From Sweltsa coloradensis (taxonomy: Eukaryota; Arthropoda; Insecta; Plecoptera; Chloroperlidae), in assembly GCA_024449915.1 (NCBI GenBank), contig JAMZAV010001990.1:62001-126000 (forward strand): a DNA stretch of 64,000 nucleotides. The letters are read 5' to 3'. Positions 1 to 11,804 of this stretch are shown here, piece after piece. The position numbers were made by a program, and so were the translations under genes. Below the pieces are notes generated by a model. That model made no database searches. It was not told the origin of the DNA and worked only from the letters and a program-made list of their open reading frames with translations. Numbering within the stretch: position 1 is the stretch's first letter; every line of letters begins with the position of its first letter.

Positions 1-270
1 TTGGCAAAATAGAATTCGCATAACCATTAGGTGACAATTAATAAGAAAAAAAGAAATTTGGATGAACTATTACGTTTAAATTAATAGTTGCAAATTCTAT
101 TTTGCCAAGCTTTTCAAGGGTGTTGTTACGGGACACTGTACGTTTATGAATTAAGAATGCGCAAATGTGGAAGGGTAGATGAGCTTGGCCCTTTTTTTAG
201 ATCTCATTTCTTTTGAGTGTGTAAGGTTTGGCTGTATTTTTTACAAGTTTTTGTTATGTGTGGGATCACA
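1..270 (+). repeat. Fold-back repeat: centre and right arm
   Basis: The window opens at the centre of a palindromic repeat. TTGGCAAAATAGAATT at 1-16 is mirrored by AATTCTATTTTGCCAA at about 93-108. The arm that follows (about 103-270) recurs in direct orientation at 40,040-40,200 and 48,540-48,730, and inverted at 39,790-39,965 and 42,530-42,720. No coding is visible. The left arm would lie upstream of the window. Confidence 0.7.
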
Positions 271-394
271 TACACTACAGCGAGAATCCCTACAAACAAG
301 TTTGAAGTAGATTAACGCAAGTAAACGAAGGTTGAAAACGTGACGTAACTTAAGGCATTATTATTCCTTATTAATTGTTTGAGGTATAATTTTA

Positions 395-887
395 TTGAAT
401 GAGCGTGCAAAGACTTCAATTTCCCTTACCCTGAAAAAAATAGTTCGTGTTTTTTTTTGTCTGTTTGTTCGTTCTTTACCGGGAAAACGGCACATATGAT
501 CTTCATAAAATTAGATCTGCCAAGTTTTTGGGTAGAATCGAAGAAATATTTCTCATGAATATCGTACTTTCACGATGTTTTCTTTTTTAATGCGATATTT
601 TCGTGATATTTGGCTCGAAGCCGGGCAAACGGCAACTCCGATCTTAATGAAACTTATTGGGAACGTTCGAATTCACCAAACTTAGAAGAGTTATGATTTT
701 GGGGACATTCGAAGAAATATTTCTCATAAAAATGGTACTTTTAGGGCAACATGGTTAATATGACCTCGCCGCCCCTCACCGATTCGCGGCTAGCACTACG
801 AGGCGCGAGTCGGTTCTCGTCTCGGTTTCTATGATAAAAGCTCATCCATCAACGCGACTGGACAAAGTGTTCGCGAAGCGGCCTAGT
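395..887 (+). mobile_element. Helentron-like non-autonomous element (family 1), degenerate
   Basis: This copy starts TTGAATGAGCG, a one-base variant of the family's TTGGATGAGCG. It ends with GCTCATCCATCAACGCG followed by a GCGGCCTAGT-type terminus. The inside carries the family landmarks: AGACTTCAATTTC near the 5' end, a T-run then CTGTTTGTTCG, an ACCGGGAAAACGGC block, and AAGAAATATTTCTCATGAATATCGTAC. It has no transposase. The subterminal inverted GGATGAGC/GCTCATCC pair and the CTAGT end define the family. It is the most diverged plus-strand copy here. Confidence 0.65.
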
Positions 888-1310
888 ACAAATAAATACA
901 TTTGTGTTTTTTCTGCTCACTCAGTCATAACTAATTTTCAGTGAGGGACGCAAATTTAAAGTGAGAAAAGCCCCAACCCCGCAAACATTGACCCCATAGA
1001 CGAGCGAACAATGCCTATCCATAGAAAGGTTGGCGAAAATATCAAACACCGACCTAACTCGATGGGCACGATCCACTCGCGGGCGACGTCATGACCTATA
1101 AGGCTAATTCGGATCAACCTTAGAATGTAACATGTTCTTCGTATCTAGGACGGCTCTAAAATCACCGTTTACACATTCAAATCCAAGAATTGATAGATGC
1201 CCGTCGAGTCCATATCATAAATTATAAATCTTCAGCCTGAAGAGGGATTCGGACCCTAGAACTTGTATATTGTAAGCAGGGACATTATCTACTGGACCAG
1301 CGAGCAAATT
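888..1310 (-). mobile_element. tRNA-derived SINE, family A
   Basis: Read on the minus strand, the head (about 1310-1240) looks tRNA-like: a CTAGT.GATAATGTCCCTGC stretch resembles box A, and GGGTCCGAATCCCT resembles box B. The body includes AGGACGGCTC and GGGACGCAAATTTAAAG words (plus-strand reading), and the AT-rich tail abuts the preceding element at 888-905. The same body recurs at 30,300-30,655, with 3' fragments near 25,405-25,450 and 25,980-26,100. It is non-coding and would depend on a LINE for movement. Confidence 0.65.
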
Positions 1311-1399
1311 GTTGATCCAGACACATACACTATCACAGATACTTCATATTGTAGAAGGGACACAATTCGATTCATGCATTCGGTGCATTGAGCTGCCAT

Positions 1400-2045
1400 G
1401 TGTTATGCAGGTTTTCTGTTGTTCTGTGAAAAAGTCAATACTAAGTCGAAGACATTTTTAAAAACGAAAAAAATCGTTATTTAAAAATATGAAAAAAAAT
1501 CGTAAAATTGCGATTTTCATAAGAAATAATTTTTCGTTGCGCTCAAATTTCATACCAATGTATTTATTCATAAAATAAAGTTCTGTGAACAAATCAGTAC
1601 AATCGGATTAAGCATATAGGTGTTATAAGTCGAATAATTTTTTTTAAATCGAAAAAACAGTACAATTACGATTTTTATAAGAAATAATATTTTGATTGCG
1701 CTCAAATTTCACAAGAATATATGAAATTATTCATAAATTTAAGGTTCTGTGAAAATATCATTACAATCGGATAAAGCATGTAGGTGTTATAAGCCAAAGT
1801 ATTTTTTTTTTCATTGAAAAAAATCGTAAAAATGCGATTTTTATGAGAAATATTTCGATTGCGCTTAAACGCGGCAGTTCTAAGTTCAGAGATTTCGAAG
1901 GCCTCCAGAAAATTTCATTGCAATTGGAGTATCGGTTTAGCCAGAATCGAGTTAACAGACACACAAAAATACAAACAAGTAAAAAAAACATTCCGTATTT
2001 TTTTTTCCAGTGTAGTGAAATGGAATCTTCGCTACGCTCCAATTA
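1400..2045 (-). mobile_element. Helentron-like element, family 1 (GATTCC subtype)
   Basis: Its right end, GGAATCTTCGCTACGCTCCAATTA, is the reverse complement of the 5' end of the copies at 54,824 and 56,103 (TTGGATGAGCG...GATTCCATTTCACTACACTGG). The inside has about three tandem units of roughly 170 bp; each contains GAGAAAT, TTGCGCTCAAATTTCA, AAGTTCTGTGAA and TAGGTGTTATAAG words. The left (3') end fades near GTTTTCTGTTG at about 1,405, and the terminal hairpin and CTAGT are not visible. Small reading frames inside are not conserved between copies. Confidence 0.6.
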
Positions 2046-3530
2046 CATTTCCTATCATGTGATCGGGAATTTGGTAAGTTTTGTAATTTTGTACATTTTC
2101 AAAATTTGTACATTTTGTAAATTTTTGTATTTAACGGTCGTAGACGGCAGACCCAGGTTCGATATCCGGCTCAGATACATTTTATTCATTTCTGTATTTA
2201 TTTTTATTCAATCAGTTACACCACGGGAGTGTTTACCAACTAATAAAATAAACAAATTATTTTTTTAGTTTTAAAGTTAGAAGAGTTCACGAAAAAAAGT
2301 TTTGAAGTTTGAACTGTTTTTTAAAATTTTTTTTTTGGTTTTTTTTTTTTTTTATGAACCCTATGCCCAAGCCCTATGGATATGGTTTACACAATCAACA
2401 AGCCTCTACTTTCATTTTACTTTATTCTTGCGTATATAAAGTTCACGTTTTAGCTCTGGACCAATGTGATAACCAGACCAAACAAAATCACATTTAAAAA
2501 CTGCCTGAATTAGTGATACACATAAAATACCGTCCACCTACATAACTGGGTGAAGGGTTGAGTTTCAAGCTTCGGGCAAAACGTTTGTAATATTTACTAC
2601 GATACTGGATTTTGTTTATTAATTTGCCAATCTGCGTGGAAACAATTGTGTATTTTTTTCATGTTCGCAATATAGTATCTCTAGTACATTGGTCAATATC
2701 TGATCGCGCCTAAATTCTATTAAAAGCAATTTGAGGCATTTCCAGGGTTTTCACGAGAATCTCCGTACAAGTTCATTTGTTTAATGCTTGGGTTTCTTAC
2801 AAACGTATAATGTTGACTTGATAACCGTAAAATGTTTTAGAAATTTGTCATTGGGTTATACAAACATGCATTACATATACAGCTAAGACTGTCTGTCCAC
2901 TCTGAAATCAAACTGAACAGAACAGAATGCAATGATAATATATCCTATCTATTTATTTTACGACTATCCAATTCAGTTATTAAAATTGATTGACGAAGGC
3001 ACAGTGTATTACGTAGTGCCGTGAAGAATTGCTGAAGGGGTTACAGGACCCTAAGTCTACACTGTTATAAAACTATGTGGTATTTTTTTGTTCTAGGGAC
3101 AATTGTGATATATTTTTTTTTAATTTTGTAATTCGTTCAATAAAATTATAAACTGAAGGTAAATTTCAATTTTTATCCTAAGTTGGGCATTAAGCTATAA
3201 CATATTTTTTAAACTACTTCTCGAAAGTCCTAGACAATGCTCTGAAGAGAATATTTAAAAACTAATTGTGCAGATATTGCAATTATTCTAGACTGAGTTC
3301 CAGATGAAATTTGAGCCAGCGAACCGAATCGTCTTATTATTTTAAATAAAACCCATTATAGTATAAACCAAGAATTGACATGTGCAAATATGCATGTTTA
3401 AACAGATTGCAATCTACTTATAACAAATTAACTAAACTGAACTGTAACTTAGATATTTTTTTCCTAAACTTAGCATCGTACAAAACAGAACTTAACAACA
3501 CTATAGGCCAGTAACCGCACATACACGCCG
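2046..3530. other. Unannotated AT-rich stretch
   Basis: No gene, RNA or repeat relationship was recognised. Frames are short and interrupted, and there are several T-runs (for example 2,325-2,353). Confidence 0.5.
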
Positions 3531-3534
3531 CAGG

Positions 3535-3665
3535 CAGACCACACACACACGCACACCCACACCCACACCCAGAAGTACTCAAACACGCACACGTACACAC
3601 ACACGTTACACAAACATACACACACACGCACACACACTCACACGCAAACGCATAAACACATCAGT
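3535..3665. repeat. CA-rich microsatellite
   Basis: An imperfect (CA)n tract with CACACC, CACGCA and CACACT variants. The minus-strand cysteine-rich frame across it is a by-product of the repeat. The following 750 bases hold nothing recognisable. Confidence 0.9.
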
Positions 3666-4412
3666 TATACAAACATGTATATATTTTAATCAATATGCTC
3701 TGTAATTTTTCTGTACTGTATTTTCATGTTTATGTTTGTACTATTATATTCGCACTGGTGGAAATATATGTTTCTGTTGTGAATAAAGGCTAAATAATAA
3801 TAAGTAATGAGAAACGTGTATTTCGTGTCTGTTCTGCAAGGAAGGTATCGGCTATTTTTATGGTGCACGGAATTAATATCTGAATATGTAAATATTACCC
3901 CGTTTAGCGATCTGGCTTTTGCGATTACAACGTTCTCTCTGATATTTTATAATCCAAGATGGATTTTCCTGCTAAAGCGAACTTTAAAAGGTAAATCATT
4001 AGGTTCCCGTTTAATTAGTAATCACGGTGATTAGAGCGAATCATTAGCGGTGAGCTGTTTTTAAAACATTCCCATAATTATGTCTCTCTCATATTTATGC
4101 AATTAACTCTCTTGCATATCGACATTGGAAATGAATATTCAAACTATCTGTGGGGCTGTCGTACCACCTCCATAACCTCCAAGATCACAGAAAACATTAT
4201 GTACCGACTATGTTCAAGGGCTTTACCAGAAACACATGTTAATCGGAGGTCCTGCTTGGTTTTTACCGTGATGCTGGAAGGTTATGAGTGGAATGTGTCT
4301 CCGAGTAGGAATTGTCTGATGAACAATGGTTACATCTAGGGTATACAATCGTCTTTATTCGTGAATCAGCACCGTTTTGCCTATATTTGCATCTTCACTA
4401 CAACACCGACAG

Positions 4413-4663
4413 TGTTGGCTCGAGCGTTAAGCGCGCGACTCTGATTCGGGAGGTCCCGGGTTCAAATCCCGTCGAGACCGGCAATCCTGACTGAAGGTTT
4501 TTTCCGAGGTTTTCCTCAGTCGTTAATGCGAATGCAAGGGATTGTGTCCTCTTAAACAGCCCTCGGACATCCCTTCACAATTGTCCTATCCGCAACATAC
4601 CTAGTTAGACACCTAAAGAGGGGCATGAATTGCACCCTGGGCAGGCTTCCCACAAAAATTATA
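4413..4663 (+). mobile_element. tRNA-derived SINE, family B
   Basis: The head at 4,413-4,483 is tRNA-like. TTGGCTCGAGCGTTAAGCG serves as box A region, CGACTCTGATTCGGGAGG as anticodon arm, and GGTTCAAATCC (4,459-4,469) as a near-perfect B box. The pattern is closest to tRNA-Lys. A non-tRNA body follows (TTTTCCGAGGTTTTCCTCAG, then an AGAGGGGCATGAATTGCACC block) with an AT-rich end. The acceptor ends pair poorly and the body is attached directly, so this is a SINE and not a tRNA gene. A head-only minus copy lies at 13,840-13,925. Confidence 0.7.
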
Positions 4664-5033
4664 TTATATCTTCACTACAACATTAAAAGTAATGTATTGA
4701 AATAGAAACATAATTTAAAAATGTATTTCAACTTCTAAATAATTGTGTTTATAAAACTGAAGAGCATGATTTATTTTATAAGAAAATCCAACTTTTATGT
4801 TTTTTCAAATTAATTTCTTGCTTTTCCATCAATTACACCTTTGAGACACAGAATAGAGAAATTCCAGTAGCACAATTATAGTAACAATTACATATATTAT
4901 ACAAGTGCAACTTAATTAATTTAACATTAACTAAAATTGATTTTAATTATGAAATAGTATGGAAGATGCAAGTATGAATAATGGAGCACAATAATTATTT
5001 TACAGCTATTGAATGAATCCTGTTACTTCTTGT
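4664..5033. other. AT-rich spacer
   Basis: Very AT-rich with no coding or repeat relationship seen. Confidence 0.5.
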
Positions 5034-5100
5034 TTGAACGAGTGAGCGTAGCGAACGTAGTGATTTCCATTCGACTTAAACGGCCCTTACGGTTTTTCTG

Positions 5101-5134
5101 CGTGCGTGCGTGTGTGTGTGTGTGTGTGTGTGTA
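5101..5134. repeat. (GT)n microsatellite inside family 2 copy 1
   Basis: Alternating GT following CGTGCGTGCG. The equivalent (CA)n tract sits at the same place in copies 2 and 3. Confidence 0.9.
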
Positions 5135-5581
5135 CGTTGAAAATCAGCCGAATCGCTGAACAAATTGCGCTGAAATTTTAAACGGACATCCGGTACGAGT
5201 TTATTGAGAACTGTTAACAAAATCAGCAAGATTCATTGCGATTTAAACCTACAAGAAATAATAAACTGAGAAATAGACTTCCAATGTTTAGAAATTATTT
5301 TAACGACAATGTTTTAGATTTTGAAAAGATATTTTTTAATTGTTTTTCGCCTGGCCGTGAAATGCCGTGTCCATGCAAGGTCAGTCGAATGTTGGACGTC
5401 AAGGTACCCCCAAATTCCGCACGTAGATTGAGTAAACCTTGCAATATTTTCACGTATTTCGTACTGGCTATGTTAACCATAGTAGGCCCTATTGCCACAG
5501 ATGATGGACTACACTGCGTTATATGCATTTCAAAACATGTTTATAATTATTTTTGAAATGCAATCTAGAAATTACAAAATC

Positions 5582-5658
5582 TTTCCCGACCAGGGGATTG
5601 AACCCACGTCTCCCACATTTCGGCTACAAGGGCGCTTTAGCCAACTAGACTAGGGAAA
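5582..5658 (-). repeat. tRNA-like module of family 2, copy 1
   Basis: On the minus strand, TTTCCC at the start can pair with GGGAAA at the end like an acceptor stem. CTAGTTGGCTAAAGCG resembles the A box and GGTTCAATCCC the B box. The same module lies at 8,795-8,872 and 9,637-9,714. The anticodon arm is irregular, so a functional tRNA is unlikely. It could be a SINE head captured by the element. Confidence 0.55.
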
Positions 5659-6023
5659 CGCCAAAGTCGTAGTTAGACGAGTGAGCGAGTCATGTGGTGA
5701 GTACCCGGGAACATTTGCATTTAAGTTCGATAATTATATTCGTATAGATAATAGGGTATTGGTGGAAATCACTGTGCCGGAGGTTGCTGTTGTTGGCAGT
5801 CTTCAACTGAATATTCCGTGTGACTGCCGGGTCTTGCTTAATGTTAGATTGTTGGTCCGGGAGTTGTGTAAATGTTTAGGCCATAGTTTAGGCCAAAATG
5901 CTCCAATGTAGCCTATATGATAGGCTAGGGAGGCCTAAGGTAAGGGGAAGAAAAGAAATGTTACCGGGTACTCAACACATGGCTCACTCACTCGTCTAAC
6001 AACGACTTTGGCGTTTCCCTAGT

Positions 6024-8421
6024 TTATCGGCCATATGAGTTCTAAAAATCAAAATTGATCCCTTTAAATTCTGTCTATAGTGTTGGTTGCTATTATAATT
6101 ACAATCCACGGAAGTAGTCAAGTTTTTAAGAATAAATTGAGCGTAGCCGTGCAATACATTGAGTCTGTCTAGTTAAATTAAAGAATCACTTAATGTTGCA
6201 GATATTAATGTTTGTCATTACTTTGTCTTTGGATTTAAAAAAACTAAACTTAATCAATTAAAACATTAATTATTGGGCGTATAATAATTGTGTGTTATAT
6301 TTTAAAACTATGCCTAAATGTTCTAAAGTCGTTTGACGATTTCCACACCACACGCGTCTTTCCACAAATTAATTAAACTACAGAGCATAGATATAATATT
6401 AATTCAGTTGGAGTTATTTGCAAGCTGAATTAAACCATTTATCCACTTGCAAATAAACCAATTTTAATAGATTCAAGCTTATAACCAACATAACGTACAA
6501 ATATATCCGTGCATTTATTTAGGAAGGTTTTCCATACGAAACGTAATGGAAGTTCGATTCTAATTTTGTTTAATGTGATTTTATTCAAACGAACTATTAA
6601 TGAAGCTCATATCGTTTTATTCTTCCATTCTATCAGTACAGGACGATGCAATTTTACTCTTATAACACTGTGAACTGTGATACTAGTTAATAACAAGTTT
6701 AATTTGAAGCCAATTCGTTTTATAAATGGGTTGATTATTTTCGAAACCAATTTTAACACAAAAGTCAACATGAATATTTTTAAGCTGGTAAAATAAAGTT
6801 TGAAATTTTGTAATTATAACGAACAAAACATACGATCACTTAATAGGTTTAGGGATGATCAAATCCTACATTGTTATATCAAACCCTGAATGACTGCATG
6901 CACAGAATAAATTCCGTGTTAAAATCTAACACCAAATTAGTTAGAATGAAACCGTCTGGGCGTCGAGGTTCAGCCAGTGAATGGTAATGGAGACCGAAGA
7001 GGGGTGGGATACGGGCAGTTAGGTCTGCGTTTATGAGGCGTGGCTAGCGTAGCGACGTCGACTTTATCCCTACCCTAAAGGGACACGATGCCTGCTTGAT
7101 TATTCAACGAAAGTCACGAACAATGTATGAACGGAATTGGAGATTTCTGATTGGCTAGGATTTAAAAAAATCAAAAAATAAATATTCATATTTCGCAAAT
7201 TAAATTTTGTATTAATTGGAAGTTAATTTTGTATGATTACAATATATATGTTGTTAATCTTTCCTCTATAAAACACAACAGGTTAAGGGACTAATACCCC
7301 AAAAATTATGTTTTAACCGAAAATATAATCAATAGCATAATATTCACTAAAATGACAGTTTAAAAATTATATCTTGTTACTGTGATTATACACGAATTTT
7401 TCTATTTTTTTTTATCCAGAAATTAAAAAAAATGGCATTTTGGAAAATTTCTTAAATCGGCTTTTAACTGCTTCTTTTTTGTTCCATATAGATACTAGAG
7501 TATCGTATCAAACTAAAATGGCCCCTTATAACATAGTGTCTTGAAACCGTGCACAAAAATATACACCCCATCGCAAAAATAAATTATGCATTCCAAAATC
7601 ACACCCATTCCTGATAATCAGCATATTTTGCACAACAAACAAAATAAAGAGAGAGGATTTACAGAAAATCTGTCGAGTAGGCCTATGTTAATAATGGTCA
7701 AAAAAAATTTGGATCAAAATCCTCTAAAGTCAAGGGGCATAAAGATCGTCCCCATGTTATTTCTTATGGAAGATTTTTGCCGATGGGACCTAGCTCGAAT
7801 AAAACCAAGTTTAACATGTTTTTTTTTTTTTGGGGGGGGGGGGGTCAAGGTGGACCCAATTATTTTTCTGATATTTTTTAAATTCATAACTAGGTAACCT
7901 GAATGAAATATTTTTTTGAGTTTAGTGGGTGAAAACCCCATTAAGTACAAAAAATTAGCCAAATAAAACACTTGATAAGGTAGTGACCAGAATTAGAAAT
8001 ATTTGATGTTTTGTCCCAGCGGGCGGAATTGCATGTTGAACTGAAACTCAAAAACAGATTATTATTTTCGCTGAAAAACAATCATGGATAGAAGTTTATG
8101 AACGCATATCCACATTAACAAAGTTATTTTTTTATACTTTAGACGTATGGATGAGCCATTAATGTTTATAGATTAAAGGAAATCGATAAAGCTGGATCGC
8201 CAAAGGGTAAGTGTGTAGTTGGTTTATCAAAAAGGATCAATTCGTATTTATTCTCCAAATACCAATATTGAGATCAGCGTGAGCAAGCTATCCACGTGGA
8301 CATCATTGAGTACGCACATTTACGTTCAAACCGATTAACATTCTAGACAACAGTAAGCCTGAAAACAGCGCAAAATGAACTCATAAAATATGCAATCGAT
8401 AACAACCATTTTCATCATAAT
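6024..8421. other. Unannotated AT-rich stretch
   Basis: No gene was recognised. A T-run followed by a G-run lies at about 7,820-7,843. The short frames around 7,586-7,971 read through this homopolymer and show no domain. Confidence 0.5.
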
Positions 8422-9403
8422 ACTAGGGAAACGCCAAAGTCGTTGTTGGACGAGTGAGTGAGCCATGTGTTGAGTACCCGGTAACATTTCTTTTCTTCCC
8501 CTTACCTTAGACCTCCCTATAGCATATCATAGGCTACAGTGGAGCATTTTGGCCTAAACTATGGCCTAAACTTTTACACAACTCCCGGAACAACAATCTA
8601 CCATTAAGCAAGACCCGGCAGTCACACGGAATATTCAGTTGAAGACTGCCAACAACAGCAACCTCCGGCACAGTGATTTCCACCAATACCCTATTATTTA
8701 TACGAATATAATTATCAAACTTAAATGCAAATGTTCCCGGGTCGGCGGGTACTCACCACATGACTCGCTCACTCGTCTTACTACGACTTTGGCGTTTCCC
8801 TAGTCTAGTTGGCTAAAGCGCCCTTGTAGCCGAAATGTGGGAGACGTGGGTTCAATCCCCTGGTCGGGAAAGATTTTGTAATTTCTAGATTGTATTTAAA
8901 AAATAATTAAACATGTTTTGAAATGCATATAACGCAGTGTAGTCCATCATCTGTGGCAATAGGGCCTACTATGGTAAACATAGCCAGTACGAAATACGTG
9001 AAAATATGCATTGCATATAAGCGGAATTTGGGGGTACCTTGACGTCCAACATTCGACTGACCTTGCATGGGCACGGCATTACACGGCCAGGCGAAAAACA
9101 AACAAAAAATATATTTTCAAAATCTAAAACATTGTCGTTAAAATAATTTCTAAACATTGGAAGTCTATTTTTCAGTTTATCATTTCTTGTAGGTTTAAAT
9201 CGCAATGAATCTTGCTGAATTTGTTAGCAGTTCTCAATAAACTCGTACCGGATGTCTGTTAAAATGTCAGCGCAATCTGTGCAGCGATTCGGCTGATGTT
9301 CAACGTACACACACACACACACACACGCACGCACGCAGAAAAACAATTAGGGCCGTTTAAGTCGAATGGAAATCACTACGTTCGCTACGCTCACTCGTTC
9401 AAT
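8422..9403 (-). mobile_element. Helentron-like composite element, family 2, copy 2
   Basis: Reverse orientation of copy 1. It begins with ACTAGGGAAACGCC and ends with ...CGCTCACTCGTTCAA. The inner unit with inverted 3' termini is 8,422-8,804, the tRNA-like module is 8,795-8,872, and the conserved core and a (CA)n tract follow near 9,307-9,325. Over the core it is very close to copy 1, which suggests recent activity. The frame that is open in copy 1 is truncated here. Confidence 0.65.
8795..8872 (+). repeat. tRNA-like module of family 2, copy 2
   Basis: Starts TTTCCCTAGTCTAGTTGGC and ends TGGTCGGGAAAG, with GGTTCAATCCC as the B box. It overlaps the end of the inner inverted unit by about ten bases. 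Confidence 0.55.
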
Positions 9404-9437
9404 AAGTCACAAACCATTTTAGTCGTCATTTAGGCCT

Positions 9438-10256
9438 ACTAGGGAAACGCCAAAGTCGTTGTTAGACGAGTGAGTGAGCCATGTGTTGAGTACCCGGTAA
9501 CATTTCTTTTCTTCCCCTTACCTTAGGCCTCCCTAGCCTATCATAGGCTACAGTGGCGCATTTTGGCCTAAAAAATGCAAAATGTTCCCGGGTACTCACC
9601 ACATGACTCGCTCCTCGTCTAACTACGACTTTGGCGTTTCCCTAGTCTAGTTGGCTAAAGCGCCCTTGTAGCCTAAATTTTGGGAGACGGGGGTTCAATC
9701 CCCTGGTCGGGAAGATTTTGTAATTTCTAGATTGTATTTCAAAAATAATTAAACATGTTTTGAAATGCATATAACGCAGTGTATCCTTTCATCTGTGGCA
9801 ATAGGGCCTACTATGGTAAACATAGCCAATACGAAATACGTGAAAATATTGCAAGGTTACTCAATCTACGAGCGGTATTTGGGGGTACCTTGACGTCCAA
9901 CATTCGCCCTGACCTTGCATGGGCACGCATTTCACGGCCAGGCGAAAAACAAACAAAAAATATCTTTTCAAAATCTAAAACATTGTCGTTAAAATAATTT
10001 TCTAAACATTGGAAGTCTATTTTTCAGTTTATCATTTCTTGTAGGTTTAAATCGCAATGAATCTTGCTTATTTTGTTAGCAGTTCTAAATAAACTCGTAC
10101 CGGATGTCTGTTTAAAATTTCAGCGCAATCTGTTCAGCCGATTCGGCTGATTTTCAACGTACACACACACACAACACACGCACGCACGCAAAAAAACCCA
10201 TAAGGGCCGTTTAAGTCGAATGGAAATCACTACGTTCGCTACGCTCACTCGTTCAA
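9438..10256 (-). mobile_element. Helentron-like composite element, family 2, copy 3
   Basis: Same orientation as copy 2 and only 34 bases from it. The inner unit is shortened to 209 bases (9,438-9,646) by an internal deletion. The tRNA-like module is 9,637-9,714 and the B box region reads GGGGTTCAATCCCC. It ends at ...CGCTCACTCGTTCAA. Two same-direction copies side by side suggest local or tandem insertion. Confidence 0.65.
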
Positions 10257-11800
10257 TTATCAAGAATTATTATTCATATGAAATGCTGGCTGACGTTATT
10301 AAAATGAGATTTAATCAAGTGCATATGTCAAAAAGTGACAAGTAAAGTTTATGTGCAAAATAATGTTTTGCAATCGAGAATAGTGAATGTTGGCGCTAGA
10401 ACTCAACATTATTTTCCGGGATTACAATAGAATATATAATTCAATATTTTACTACCTTCTCCGTTATGTGAATATAGTAAAAGAATTCACATGCACAGGA
10501 AGCAAATGCTAGTTGTAAAACGTGGATATTATCACATCAATATTTGAGTTGATATTTCAGTGAAGTAGGCAATTGTTTCTAGAACGAGATAAAAAGTGCA
10601 ATTTGCCATTTTATTTGTTCAAATCTTGATATGAGTGAACTGTAAACCGGGATAATTGAAGTTTGACCTAGATGTCTTGAATGAATAATTTACTCTTTTA
10701 GTCCTCTTAAATTTACAATTTCAAATTTATCGACTAATATGGACAAAAATCCTAATAGGCTTAGTAACTGTAAACAATTAAAACCGAATATCCGAATAAA
10801 GCATTTTAAACTATAAGTTCTAAGAAACTGTAATTAAAATGGATAATAATTTTTAAAGGCATAATAAAAACTATATTCTGAAATTAGCATTCTGTTGAAG
10901 TCATTTCTTTCTCTCATATAAAACTTTATAATTTCGGTTGGAATTTCTAAATTCAATTACCTTCGGGGGCATTACAAGAAATTGAAATTCACCGTTTCCT
11001 TTGTTCTAAATTCCCCTACCAAAAGGTTTATTTTAAAAGCGCTGTGACTTTAAGAGGTCTGCACGTTTGTAAAGCCAGGATAATTCAAGAATGTGTAGCC
11101 TTAATAAACTCAAGAAGAAAGAAAAAAAGAAATCTTCAAGACAAAACCATCGACTATAAGCCTATACTTACTTTTATCTTCCTGGCAATGTTTTCTTTCA
11201 CAAAGATACAACCTTTACTTTGCGTTTTCAGAAAGCAGCACGCAATTAAGAGCTTTGGAGCTTGCTTGCGTGATAAATTAGTAATACAAACAAGTGGTAA
11301 AGACAAGATTAGTCCGGTGAGTCACGTCTTAAACCAGACCTAATGCTTCACATTCGATTCAGTACATGATATTCAAACCTAAATAAATAAATCATATCTT
11401 ACGTGAACTGAATTGTAAGAAGTGTTTAATAAAGCAGACGATATAAAGCAGTGTATACGTTACTCAATAAAATATCAAGTAACAACATTTCTGAATTTAT
11501 AAGCTGTATGCGCATGCAACAAAATGAAATCAAGCTGGATTTTTTGCTCAACGTCTCTGCACTAGGTATATTCGAGACGATGAGTGGTGATTGATGACGA
11601 TGGACGATTACAATGCTTATGCGTAGAGATGCGTTAAAAATATATTTTAGACTCCATTTATATTACAATAGCGTTCGACGCGAGATGGAACCCGGGTTAG
11701 AAGGCAGGTAAATTAGCATTGAAAACTCAACTATCGTATAACGTAAAGAATTTTGAATTTTACCCGCGTGACCAAGCATTTCGCGCCGAACGCTAGTAAC
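10257..11800. other. Unannotated stretch
   Basis: No recognised gene. A 99-residue plus frame at 11,044-11,343 lacks an ATG start and shows no domain; I do not call it. Confidence 0.45.
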
Positions 11801-11804
11801 ATAA

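Larger units (their letters stand above)
5034..6023 (+). mobile_element. Helentron-like composite element, family 2, copy 1
   Basis: It starts TTGAACGAGTGAGCGTAGCG and ends CTCACTCGTCTAACAACG...GGCGTTTCCCTAGT, so GAACGAGTGAG and CTCACTCGTC form a subterminal inverted pair beside an asymmetric CTAGT end. In order it holds a (GT)n tract (5,101-5,134), a conserved 430-bp core, a minus-strand tRNA-like module (5,582-5,658), and an inner unit (5,649-6,023) whose two ends are inverted copies of the 3' terminus. Copies 2 and 3 at 8,422 and 9,438 have the same order in opposite orientation. A 106-residue frame in the core is broken in the other copies and is not taken as a gene. Confidence 0.65.

Noticed and set aside
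4413..4485. A real tRNA-Lys-like gene
   Set aside because: The B box is good but the acceptor ends do not pair and a SINE body follows directly; a second truncated copy exists at 13,840.
5236..5556. A conserved 106-residue protein in the family 2 core
   Set aside because: The frame is broken in copies 2 and 3 and in the fragment at 54,120; the similarity is at DNA level.
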